NCBI GenBank assembly: GCA_010015745.1
Contig: ML978157.1
Coordinates: forward strand, 163,713 to 227,712
Length of the DNA: 64,000 nt
Source of the DNA: Setomelanomma holmii
Taxonomy: Eukaryota > Ascomycota > Dothideomycetes > Pleosporales > Phaeosphaeriaceae
Direction: 5' to 3'
Part shown: positions 22,087 through 31,519 of the stretch, piece by piece
Numbering within the stretch: position 1 is the first letter of the stretch
How the letters are laid out: each line of letters opens with the position of its first letter
Made by a program: the position numbers and the translations under genes
Notes under the pieces: generated by a model
Seen by the model: only the letters and a program-made list of their open reading frames with translations
Told to the model about the DNA's origin: nothing
The model's database searches: none

Positions 22087-23639
22087 ATGCCAGCAGATGT
22101 CGGACCTTATGACGGGCGTAGAGCACGCAGAAAACGCTGCGATGCGTGCGTCAAGCGCAGGATCAAGGTTAGAAAGTGTCTGCGTGTGCTCCAAGAGTAT
22201 GCTGATGCCTCGTGTAGTGTCATGGAGGCACTCCTTGCGAGACCTGCAGGCGAATGGACCGACAATGCAAGACAACCATCAAGGGGACAACGAGTGGCCC
22301 GGTATTCGTCGGTCAGAATACCCAAGCGGTGATTACCTCTACCAAAAACGATTCAAAAGGTTAACCAGCATCTTGCGCCAGCGTCTCAGTCCCGCAGTGT
22401 GTGAGCCCGAAAGGTTTAAATCGGAATCTTCCATACTTCTTCGTATCATTCTTGCCTATGAACATCTTTACGGGCGAGAAAGTGCCTATGGGCTTGGAGT
22501 TACTCGACTTGGCGAAGACATCTCCTGCATTACGAGATGCAATACATGCTGTAGCCGCACTACATCGCAGACAGCACTGCCAGCTTACTTTCACCAAGGA
22601 AGATGTGTACAACGATTTGGCTGAAAGCTTGGAAGCATACGACCAAGCTGTGCGCTGTATCCTTGATCGTATTGATTCGAATGATCTCCTGGAAGACCCT
22701 TCTGCGCTATGGACGACGTTCCTTCTGGGGCTGTTCGAGGTATGCAACACTAGCATACCTTTATTCATCTTTCCTTGCGCTGACTTGGACTAGTTGATGC
22801 GTGACTCGACCGGTACGAACTGGCTCTCGCACTTTCTACACGGTACATGCACAATCCTACGCCTCCAGGATCCAGACACTTTGTCTTCTTTGGGTGTAGA
22901 CAATACGCAGAAGCGAACGTTCTTCCTCGCTACCAGGACTTTCGAAATCGCTCGCTCACTGATCTACTCTTCACCAACATTTCTTAGCGAGCTCAGATGG
23001 ACCAGTGCTTTAGCAAAGCTCTGGAGTGGAGCAGGTGCAGACCTGTGGCATCCCAAGGAAGCTTTGTTCGACATGCTGCCGCACATCTCGGCTCTGAGCA
23101 TCCGTGCCGCCAGATTCTGCGAGACCGCCAAAGAACTTCCTGTGGACACGCAGCGGGCTCAAATCCAGTCTCTTGCAAACAAAAGCCTGGTGCTAGGAGA
23201 GTCACTACAGCTGTGGTGGTCAGACACAGTCGCATGGGATCAAGCTACACAATATCCTATCATGAACAATGGCATTCAGAGAAAGCCAGATATCGAGCTC
23301 ATGGTCGGCTACCTCTACTATCACGCGATCAGTATCTACATCTCGGGTACGTATGACTACCACGTGCACTGGACATGTTTTGGTGCACCGCATGCACCAG
23401 TATTGTCGCAAAGCACGATCGACTGGCACGTCGTCGAGATCTTACGTCTGAGCCAAGAGCTGCTTAAACTTGGAGCTGCTGGCGTGTTGCTGTTCTTTCC
23501 TCTTCGAGTCGCAGGAGCTAGAGTTATGGACCTATGTTCGAGATGCGACATCCTGAACCTGCTGCATACTGTGCAGCAGCGAGGATTTGTGGTCGCTACG
23601 GCTTTCACGCTAGATTTGTCTGAGCTTTGGGTAGGCTAA
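22087..23639 (+). CDS. Zn2Cys6 transcription factor with fungal-specific regulatory domain
   Basis: Four exons are proposed: 22,087-22,167, 22,218-22,301, 22,398-22,739 and 22,794-23,639, giving 450 residues. The first intron (50 bases) interrupts the zinc cluster. Only after splicing is the C-x2-C-x6-C-x5-C-x2-C-x6-C pattern complete (CDACVKRRIKC followed by HGGTPCETCRRMDRQC). The second intron (96 bases, GTATTC...CGCAG, with GTTAACC near its end) is less certain; reading through instead meets a TAA at about 22,358. The third (54 bases) is well supported and restores 'GLFELMRDSTGTNWLSHFL'. The remainder matches the fungal transcription-factor domain of the DUF3468 type. It is a nuclear DNA-binding regulator whose targets are unknown. 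The divergent hydrolase is one candidate. Confidence 0.82.
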
Positions 23640-23830
23640 TTCTCTTTCACACCAACGAAGGTGTTATGAAGAACAACCGGATGATGTTGAAGTTTTAATG
23701 GGTATGACAATATGTTACAAAATCCATCCTTGCGAACCTCTCCTTGGTGAAGGCGTGCATAGTGACGAGTCGCAGTACACAGATGCAAACTCAACATCTG
23801 TTCAAAAGAGTTCATCGAGATATAGCTCTA

Positions 23831-24223
23831 TCAATGCTCTTGTCTCATCGATTGGAAGTCATCTTGCTGAGATTGTGATGCCTTGCTTTTGTTACATTTC
23901 ATGTCGTCCTTGTCCAGGTGATGCCATCCGTAAGCTGGTGGAAGCGATGCTATTCGAGAAGGTAGAGCAAGCTCCATTTCCGGGTATGCGAAGGCAGGAT
24001 AGACGGTTCCAGCTTCGAGTTCGTGGTCTATGGCTTTCAGTACAAGAGCATAGCGAATATATACAGGCTTAGGCTTACATTCAATGATCCTTTGGCGATA
24101 GCGTCGCAGCAAGACGCTGCACAGTGAGTCGCGATAATGTAAGGCGGCAATGGCGAAGAGAATGCCGACGAGGCCAAACAGGATTTGGAGGGCGACCTCG
24201 ACGGCGTCGTACATGTCGGACAT
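23831..24223 (-). CDS. Array copy A: small single-pass membrane protein, 113 aa
   Basis: Exon 1 (24,079-24,223, 145 nt) encodes MSDMYDAVEV, one membrane helix (LQILFGLVGILFAIAAL) and the family signature YRDSL followed by LLRRYRQR. A 51-base intron (GTAAGC...CATAG, 24,028-24,078) in phase 1 leads to exon 2 (23,831-24,027), whose tail begins YHELEAGTVYPAF and is acidic/Pro-containing. Since the intron is a multiple of three without a stop, an unspliced form is also readable, but the alignment with the sister copies supports splicing. Basic residues right after the helix predict a cytosolic C-terminus. No known domain is recognised. This copy has the longest tail of the array. Confidence 0.62.
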   Translation of the reverse strand: MSDMYDAVEVALQILFGLVGILFAIAALHYRDSLCSVLLRRYRQRIIECKPKPVYIRYALVLKAIDHELEAGTVYPAFAYPEMELALPSRIASLPPAYGWHHLDKDDMKCNKSKASQSQQDDFQSMRQEH

Positions 24224-25648
24224 TGTGATCAATCTGGTTGTCCTTCGTTTGCGTCGGGAACGTTCCGATTAGAGGATCAATTCGGCGCAAATGAGACTTG
24301 ACTATGAGCAGTAAATCACAGAGGGACTTCGCCATGAAGTCGAGCAGGCTGAATTATGTATGCAGAACTTCCTCTTGCCAAGTAACGCCAAGATGAGTGT
24401 TCTGAGCTGGACTGCAAGATAGACCTGATCCGGTCAGCGTAGCCCGTTCCGCCAAGACAACTTTGGTGTAGGAACGGTCGTTGTCGTTCATTGCCCAGAC
24501 AGAGATTGCATTCGCTCAGTTGCTGGTCTTGGGGTCCTTCCAGTCGTTGCCAAGCTTGCGTATGCTTGAAGCGGCTTGTCATTCTTCCGCGGTAGGCTGA
24601 TTGCCAGCACCAACGAATGAAAGAGTCAGCTCTTTGCGACATATATCTTGGCGAATTTCAAGATGCTCTTCGGCCGAAGAGGAGTGTCTACCAGCACCCT
24701 CGTCATCAAGTTCCGTGTTCCACATCGAAAGCTGCAACGTGGTCGCGAGAGTGAATGGCCCTTGTCAGCGATGGGAAGTACGGTGCATCACAATAGAGTA
24801 TCCAGAGAAGGCTCGCGACAATGACTTCAAGTTCGCGTCATACTGGGAGAGTGGATGACTAGCGAAGGGAGCTCGAGGGAGAAGGAGAGGAGTTGAGCAC
24901 GCTGATGTCTTATCCCCGGTTCCCCGCTGCCTCGGCAGCTGCCACCCACCCTAAGTGCGCCTTGGCGCTTGGTGCGTTATTTTAGCATCACCACAACCAT
25001 CCCCCTATTCACTTCTCTATCATCGTTATCATCGTTCAAAACCTGCACGCTTCTATGCCAAGCACACAGCAGTCTTCCTGAGGTTAGCCAAGCGTTGCGA
25101 TACCTGATTGATGGATGCCTACTCTTCCACGTCCGTTTCAATTGGTAATGGAAGCCTGCCTTGCAAGGGCCCGATCTCACTGCGACCTCTTTACCAAGTC
25201 TACTACAGCAACCGTCGCGTATGTTACCGCAGCAAGATCAAAGATGCTGTTTCGAGCCAATTCTCTATTACCTGTCGATCATACGTCGTTGCAGGCGTAC
25301 ACTATCTATAAGCTGTAATCTTCTCTCGGGGTCAAATATACAGCGCGAAGGTACAAGTTCTCTCAACAGCTTTTCATCATATCCAAAATGTGTCAGCGGA
25401 AAACCAACTACTTGAGCCTCCGTCCTCGTTTCATTTGTCGCCTTCAAACATCGACTCATCTATTGTGGGCTAGATCCAAGAATCGCACGCTGTAGTTTTT
25501 GTACAGAGGTCACATCGGCGAGAATCGCTGTGGTTTCGAGGTCTTTTGAATGGCGTCTTGTTGTTTGAACTGGGGGATTTTCTTCAGTTTCGGCGCGACC
25601 CTTTGCAGTGAGTGACTCTAGTGGTCTTGTCGGTCCTGTCGTAACACT
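24224..25648. other. Spacer between array copies A and B
   Basis: These 1.4 kb contain no supported gene. Frames at 24,316-24,642 (minus) and 24,601-24,858 (plus) have no recognisable features. Confidence 0.4.
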
Positions 25649-25946
25649 CTACACTGATCGATAGACCGGTGGTGTTGCCTCTAGCCGTGGTACATTCTCT
25701 TCAATTTCATCGGGTCCAAGCTCGACATCTACCGGGAGTTAGACTTAACGAAAGCGTTTTAGACTGATCCAGCTTCATACCATTTCGAGATCGTCGCTTC
25801 TCTCTATATCGTCGATAGACAACAACACCCAACGAGTCTCGGTAGTTCCACCCAGCTAGGCCAACAAGAATGGCAATGATTGCGACCGCGCCGAAACACA
25901 CATGTAGCGCTACATTTGTCGAGTCGTTGGAGGCCGCATCCGACAT
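25649..25946 (-). CDS. Array copy B: small single-pass membrane protein, 81 aa
   Basis: Exon 1 (25,781-25,946, 166 nt) encodes MSDAASNDST, a membrane helix (CFGAVAIIAILVGLAG) and WNYRDSLGVVVYRRYREK. A 52-base intron (GTATGA...GGTAG, 25,729-25,780) in phase 1 joins to exon 2 (25,649-25,728), which encodes DVELGPDEIEENVPRL and a short Pro-rich end. The YRDSL and RRYR elements align with copies A and E without gaps. Exon 2 is unalignable beyond the first residues except for the x-x-E-L pattern directly after the intron. I found no similarity to a named family. Confidence 0.62.
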
Positions 25947-27103
25947 CCTCGGCTATACATCGATGATTGGCACGCAACAATCAGGCGAGAGACGAGACTG
26001 AATCACGTGGGGTGATACAAGATTAGGTCACGGCGTGTTCGCAAGGAAGTCAGGCTTCGCAACTTGAGCTTTCTCCCTACGACGCGTGCACAAAACCCTA
26101 CATTTTATCTGCCCTCGACGGAGACGTCACGTCCTGGTCGAGGACTGCGGTTGTGTGCGGAAGGGGGCTGAGAGCGGCTGAGTAGGTGCGACTCGTCGGC
26201 CTGCCCTGCGGTTCGCCTCCAATTGTTCTAGCGCTTCAACCGGTTTAAGGCACCTCCGCTGCATACCTACAACCTCGCATTGGCCGTTAAAGCCTTGGGC
26301 GCATTGTCAGTTTTGCCGCCTCCTAGACCTCGTCAGCTTGAGGAAACATGATGGCCTATCAGCGCATCCTTGCGTACAAGCCCTCTCGCCTCTTCGCGCA
26401 CAGTTATCATTTTCTCACGAGATTCTGAGGTAAAGGACGCCACCACGCAAGGCTTGTGCTCCCGTACTCGCGTCTGGATCCCAAGTTATCCTCAGAGGAT
26501 TCAGACATATTAAGAACTTGCGGGCGTGGACAGTTGCAAACTCGCGCTATCGGTATGCGCGAGCAACGCTCCCCCTTTCATGCCTTCAGCATGACCGCTC
26601 GATTGGCACCGCGCTTAACAAGGCGGCCTCCTGCGGAGGTGGAAATGGGTTTGGAGTGTGATCGAGGAGGTGCCTTGCGAACGCGTCATCTGGCTGTTCA
26701 AAGACTCACTCTGGTGTGTCGTTCTACAATTCGCCCCTCCGAACAATTCACCAGACATCCGCGCATCCGGAATCGAACGGCAGAGACTACAAGGCTCCTA
26801 TGCGGCCGAGTGACATACACATCTGCCCAGTTCCCTGGTTGTGGTCATCGGCGGGCTTTCGGTCTAGCAAACCTGGGAATGGGGCCGCGCCAACTCATAC
26901 TCATTCGACCGGACATCAGGCACTGCATTGACAATGCCTGCAGACTACAGGTCTTTTGGAAAAACATCGAAAAAAAGCTTGATTTTCGCCGGTCACGCTA
27001 CGCCCACCATCCAGAACGTACAGTACGCCGAGTAAGAACATGAACATATCGTATATTTTGCTCGTCCACCGACAGTTTCAGTTCCCCAGACCATGATCAA
27101 TCG
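25947..27103. other. Spacer between array copies B and C
   Basis: A 195-residue plus-strand frame (26,456-27,043) lies here but has an Arg/Thr-rich composition typical of chance frames and no recognisable motif. I see no other content. Confidence 0.4.
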
Positions 27104-27382
27104 TCATGCTTCGTTGTCTGGGTCTTGGACCGCGTCCTCAGGTGTCTCAACATAAAGGGGTACAGTGAGCCTTCGCCGCATCTCAATAAACGCATCGACC
27201 TGGTAGTCAACGACGAGTCCGGTGTTGAGAGGGTTTCTTGCATCTGACATTGCTAGACGCTCGGCGGTATGAAGGGGAACGTTGACAACGGCAAGCATTG
27301 AAAATTCTATAGTGAATCGCGGAACGCGACGAGCGCCTGATGAGAAGCGACTCTTTTGCCATTGCGAGGGACTACAAACCAT
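27104..27382 (-). pseudogene. Array copy C: relic of the small membrane protein family
   Basis: The 3' part encodes a tail ('NTGLVVDYQVDAFIEMRRRL' then TVPLYVETPEDA) that aligns with the exon-2 tail of copy D (GYQDDAVEMQPRLTLPLYYE). About 60-70 bases upstream, in another frame near 27,300-27,320, the family signature survives as A-F-R-D-S-L followed at once by TAG. The membrane-helix sequence before it is no longer hydrophobic enough to be recognised and there is no usable start. The order (RDSL block, short gap, tail) and position at the array spacing support an inactivated copy. Confidence 0.55.
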
Positions 27383-28277
27383 GAACTATTAATACTCAAA
27401 TGCGATTATGGACAGCGTCGGCCACTGTTGGGCGACCAGTTGGTCTGGCACCGGAAATGGTACCAACGCCGATCGGAACCACTAAAGCCTGATTTTGCCT
27501 TGGCATCTATGTATGACCCGGCGCGCTGGTAAGTAGCGCAAATCTCGCCCGTTCCTTTGGAAAAGCTATATCAGCATACCAACACACCAAGATCCCTGCT
27601 TTTTTGTAATATGCAACATATCCGTACGAAGTCTCTCAGATCGTCTGATCTTGTTACTGGTCTTCATACATCGGAGGTTTTCCAACGCCCCATGGATCAC
27701 TGCAAGTGTGGTGGCGTTCTGCTTTCACTTCGTCAATATATGAGCTCAATCATTTCATCTAGTGTGGGCAGAATGGTAGAGGCTCTCGAGGAACAGAGAA
27801 AAGTACAGGTGGTCCTTAGTCAGCCTAAGTTGAGGCTGCCTTGCTTATACGCAGATTTTTGTCTACAGGGGTAGACGGAAGCTCGCCAGTTTGCCTAGTG
27901 GCTAACAACAAGCAGGAAAGGAAGTCAACATCTTCAAATGGTCTCAATTATTCGCGCGAACCCGGCGAAGGGTCTGGGCCGACTATACACTCCACAAAAA
28001 GTTAGCAATAGCTAATCAGCATAAGCTTCATTGTTTGGCTCCCATATGGCTATGCTAGTAAGTTAACTACAGCTCATTCCAGGTTTCATGTTCATTTTAT
28101 ATACTTCTCAAGATTCTCACATCCGCGACCCTAGACCCATTCCCTCTGTTACTCCACAAGGACCCCTCAATGTCTGCAATTCCCGGCAATCGATCCATAT
28201 TGCCGAATGGTGGCCTTTTTTTTTAAACATCTGAGGTCAAACGACATCTTCGATCGAGGTCTTCAAATGCCAAAGTA
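27383..28277. other. Spacer between array copies C and D
   Basis: I see no gene. A plus-strand frame at 27,557-27,874 has no recognisable domain. Confidence 0.4.
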
Positions 28278-28637
28278 TCATTGTCCTCCAGACTCTCCGT
28301 GATCTACGCCCAAGGGTGGCTCGTAGTAGAGAGGCAGTGTAAGCCTCGGCTGCATCTCAACTGCATCGTCCTGATATCCGCTTCTTCCCACTAACCCAGC
28401 TCGAGCTTCGATATCAACATCCTCTCCTGCGCGCAGATCTCAGCTAAATTCGTACGCCTCCACGGCTCCACCAGGATCGCGGCTCGACTTACCTTGAGAC
28501 CATGTAACGAAGAGGCCACGGAAGCAAGAGCAGAAGACTGAATCTCGAACATGAAAGCCAGCAATGGTGACGAGGATAGTCAGGATGCCGAAGCATACAA
28601 CAAGGATGGTGTTGGTGGTGTCATTCCCATCAGACAT
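28278..28637 (-). CDS. Array copy D: small single-pass membrane protein, 97 aa
   Basis: Exon 1 (28,493-28,637, 145 nt, the same length as in copy A) encodes MSDGNDTTNT, a membrane helix (LVVCFGILTILVTIAG) and FHVRDSVFCSCF. The signature is VRDSV here, and the following RRYR is replaced by a Cys/aromatic stretch (CSCFRGLFVTW) that could be palmitoylated (inference). A 66-base intron (GTAAGT...GCGCAG, 28,427-28,492, with a CTGA branch-like site) in phase 1 joins to exon 2 (28,278-28,426), which starts GEDVDIEARAGLVG and ends at TGA. Its tail matches the relic copy C, so C and D form a subgroup. Confidence 0.6.
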
Positions 28638-30123
28638 TGTTGAAAGCGGCGATAGGTTGTTTCAGGCTGAGAAGGCTTGGCTCGATGAGGTTCACTTTAT
28701 GGGTGATCGAAAGAAGAATAGAACTGACGACGCGTCGATTTGGAGTCGTCAAAAAGAACATCCGTCGAAGGTGATCCTGTGACCAGAGTTTATGGCAGAA
28801 GGCATCCAATTTATAGTAATACATCGATGCGAACAATTCGAAATCCCGTGTATGCATTGTGGCCGAACGGCCCAGAAAACTGCTAATGGCGTCTAGTAAA
28901 AGTCGACACGCCGCATCAGCCACGGTGTAAAAGGGGTCTCATTGCATCCTGACATTGCCCATGTTTACACTGGCAAAGAACGATAGCAAAAGCATTAGTT
29001 GCTGAGCATCCGCTGCTGAGGTTTCCGATTGGGCGTGCATGCACTGATGCCGCTCGCCTCATTCTCGCCCTATCGGCCCAACCACGATATCTCCGCATTT
29101 GTTCGACCTTAGCGCCGGTCCTTCGCAATTCGGCGCGAACAACACTTCAGCCATGTCTGCGATTCATGAGATTTCACAAGCCTCTGGGAACTGCAATCGG
29201 TCTATCTGCCTGCACTGGCCTGATTGCCAAGAAACACCCGATCCCTTATTTGACACTTAGATCTGCACTGGCTCCAGCTTTTTGACGAGTCTGTGAACGT
29301 GCATCGTCGTTCACAGGCTCTGCCCAAGAGCACGATCTCTTCATCGCCTAGGACCTTATGAATCTACCCTTCATGTTTCAACACGAGAACATTGGCCTGA
29401 CTTACAAACAGCACGAAGTCACAGCATCCGCACGTCAGTAGCATGCTCTATGCTGGCTGCATGAATGCGCAAGGGTAGGTAGTCAACTTTCGCGTCCCAT
29501 TCAGCCTTGTTGCGCCACTTTCCCACCCCTCAAGGCTGACTCGTCGGTCGACCACCGTTACTTCACGAACCTAAGATTCTTATTAGGCCTTCGAGTTGGA
29601 TGTAATGATGATGACGTCTTGCTCCGGAACTATCATCTTCAGTAGAATGCAGGGAAGTTCTAGGTACAAATGGCATTGAAGATTCGGCACTAATTTCCGT
29701 ACCCTCACTCTAATCGCTCTTCGCACACTCAATTGAGATCAGTCCTCAGCAGCCCGTCGCTTCTAAGAGCAGCTTGTATCATCCTCGTTTTTCGCTACGA
29801 TATACAATGTCATGTCATATAATTCCTTTCATCACGTCTAGGCGATCCATCTCGTCCGTATCGAGTCTAACGACCTTCACGCTTCTAAGAAGTTTTATAC
29901 TACTGACCGTGATTCTTCCCGGTCGGATGAACTCGTAGTTCGCCTAACGAGGGCGGTGGACGATGTTGGTCATGGTAGATATGGTGTCTAGCCAATTGAT
30001 TGATGCGGCGATGACAGTTCTGATGCGGCCCTCGCTCAAGCCAGGTCCCAGAATGTGACTGGGTATCCTGCACGGCATCGTAGGGCGTGATGTTTGGTAT
30101 CACTGAAGGGTAGATGAAAGGAC
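28638..30123. other. Spacer between array copies D and E
   Basis: No supported gene is visible. A minus-strand frame at 29,900-30,103 lies just downstream of copy E and might be an extra 3' exon, but the intervening interval with splice borders would be only 25 bases, too short for a fungal intron. Confidence 0.4.
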
Positions 30124-30376
30124 TTACTGGATACGGGGGTTCGTACTTGTGTATCCTACTTCCAGTTCATGATCTTGTATACACATTAGCTTTCGTCCTC
30201 GTACTTTTGTGCAAACCTAACTCACGAACTCGACGTGAACGGCGGTATCGACGGAGCAGAACGAAGATCAAGGAGTCATGATAGTGGAGTCCAGCAATGG
30301 TGACGACAACGCTGAGGACGCCAATGATGCCGAAAAGTATCTGCAATATGTCGGTAGACTTCGTCTGAGTCGACAT
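30124..30376 (-). CDS. Array copy E: small single-pass membrane protein, 66 aa
   Basis: Exon 1 (30,226-30,376, 151 nt) encodes MSTQTKSTDI, a helix (LQILFGIIGVLSVVVTIAGL) and HYHDSLIFVLLRRYRRS. The signature Arg is His in this copy (YHDSL). A 52-base intron (GTGAGT...ACAAG, 30,174-30,225) in phase 1 leads to a short exon 2 (30,124-30,173) with HHELEVGYTSTNPRIQ. The helix and post-intron residues (HELE) are closest to copy A, making A and E a second subgroup. The tail is only about 16 residues. A longer product through further splicing cannot be excluded. Confidence 0.58.
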
Positions 30377-31519
30377 GGCCTCAGGTTCGCGTCGGAACCA
30401 AATGAGTAAGAAAGGCCGGAGAGGTAGACACGGACACAGTGGTCAGTCCTGGAAAGATGGCTCAATTGGTTCCACCTGCGTTCTAAGACTTGAGATACTG
30501 ATGTTCAATGCGGACCAATAGGTGGGTAAGGATGTGATGAGATGCAATTTGTGTGAGAAGAGTAGGAAGTTCCCAAAGAATATTGATGAAGTTTTTCAAT
30601 GGTCAATCACTATAGCCACTACGCGCTTCAAGTAGTAAATGACCAAGTGAATGAGAATTGACATGCAAGCAGATGATTGTACATGAAGCAGACTCGATGT
30701 CTTTAAAAGCAAAGGCGGAAACTGCGGACTATTCGTAGGTCCTCACCGCTAACGATTGTGTCGTATATTTTGTCACATACTCGAGCCTAGTAAAAGCCGG
30801 TGGACGTTGCGTCTATGCTCGATGCGGTGTCTGGGCATCAGCTGGACCAATGACGCGCTAGACCAGCCTTGTAAGATTCAGCCACATGCACGATGAAGTG
30901 CAAACACTGTCAAGAAGAGGGCTTGCTGCTAATAGCGAGGCTGCGGGCTCTAAGCAACAGCCGCACCAATGATGCTAACACATGCTAGTACTAACATCTT
31001 CCTCGGAAGCGTCTTTACGTGCCGGCCCCGCTCTTTACTCTACGAAGTACTTTGAATGCTTCATATGGTGTTGCTGCCCAATCCTCGAGTACTTAGAATG
31101 CTTCAGACAGTTTTTGATGCCCAATCTCGAAGACATGAAAACACCAGGCGGGCGGCCTTCATCGCTGCATCTAAGTGAGGCAAGTTTAATGGACTTCGAT
31201 TTCATGCCACCCTGAGGCAGCCGGAACGTGCGCCAAGCTGTGAATTGCACCATGGCTATGATTGGATGACAAGATTCCCAGATGATTGAAGAAGCCAGGT
31301 TCATTTCCTGAATGCGTAAAGGTCGCAACGCGACGAGTTTGGCGGCTCTCTGAGACGCTCAGCCTCAGCTTTGTGCAATTCACAACCACGGCATATAACC
31401 GAAACTACCCGTTACATTACCTTCCACTTGCTTTCCTCACGCTGCTGGCGTCTGATTGTGAAAGACAATAATTTTAAAGATAAGAATAGCTGCTGTGATT
31501 CAATGGACATATCGCTCCA
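30377..31519. other. Intergenic upstream of array, with a 42-base duplication
   Basis: No gene was recognised. The stretch contains the two-copy 42-base repeat listed separately and a 77-codon plus-strand frame across it. Confidence 0.4.
31044..31127. repeat. Two-copy imperfect tandem repeat, 42-base period
   Basis: 'gtactttgaatgcttca' at 31,047 recurs as 'gtacttagaatgcttca' at 31,089, and 'tgcccaatc' ends both units. The 42-base period keeps frame, and in the plus-strand frame 30,982-31,215 it gives a repeated 14-residue unit (YFECF... / YLECF...). Whether that frame is translated is unknown. Confidence 0.7.

Noticed and set aside
22358..22360. TAA in the Zn2Cys6 gene as evidence of a pseudogene
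   Set aside because: A 96-base intron (22,302-22,397) with acceptable borders and a branch-like GTTAACC removes the stop and keeps phase, and all other parts are intact.
26456..27043. 195-codon plus-strand frame between array copies B and C
   Set aside because: Arg/Thr/Leu-rich chance composition, no recognisable domain, and it overlaps the flank of the array copies. Not supported as a gene.
29900..30103. Possible third exon of array copy E
   Set aside because: The candidate intron with GTAAGT and TTCAG borders would be only 25 bases, below functional size, and sister copies have no such exon.
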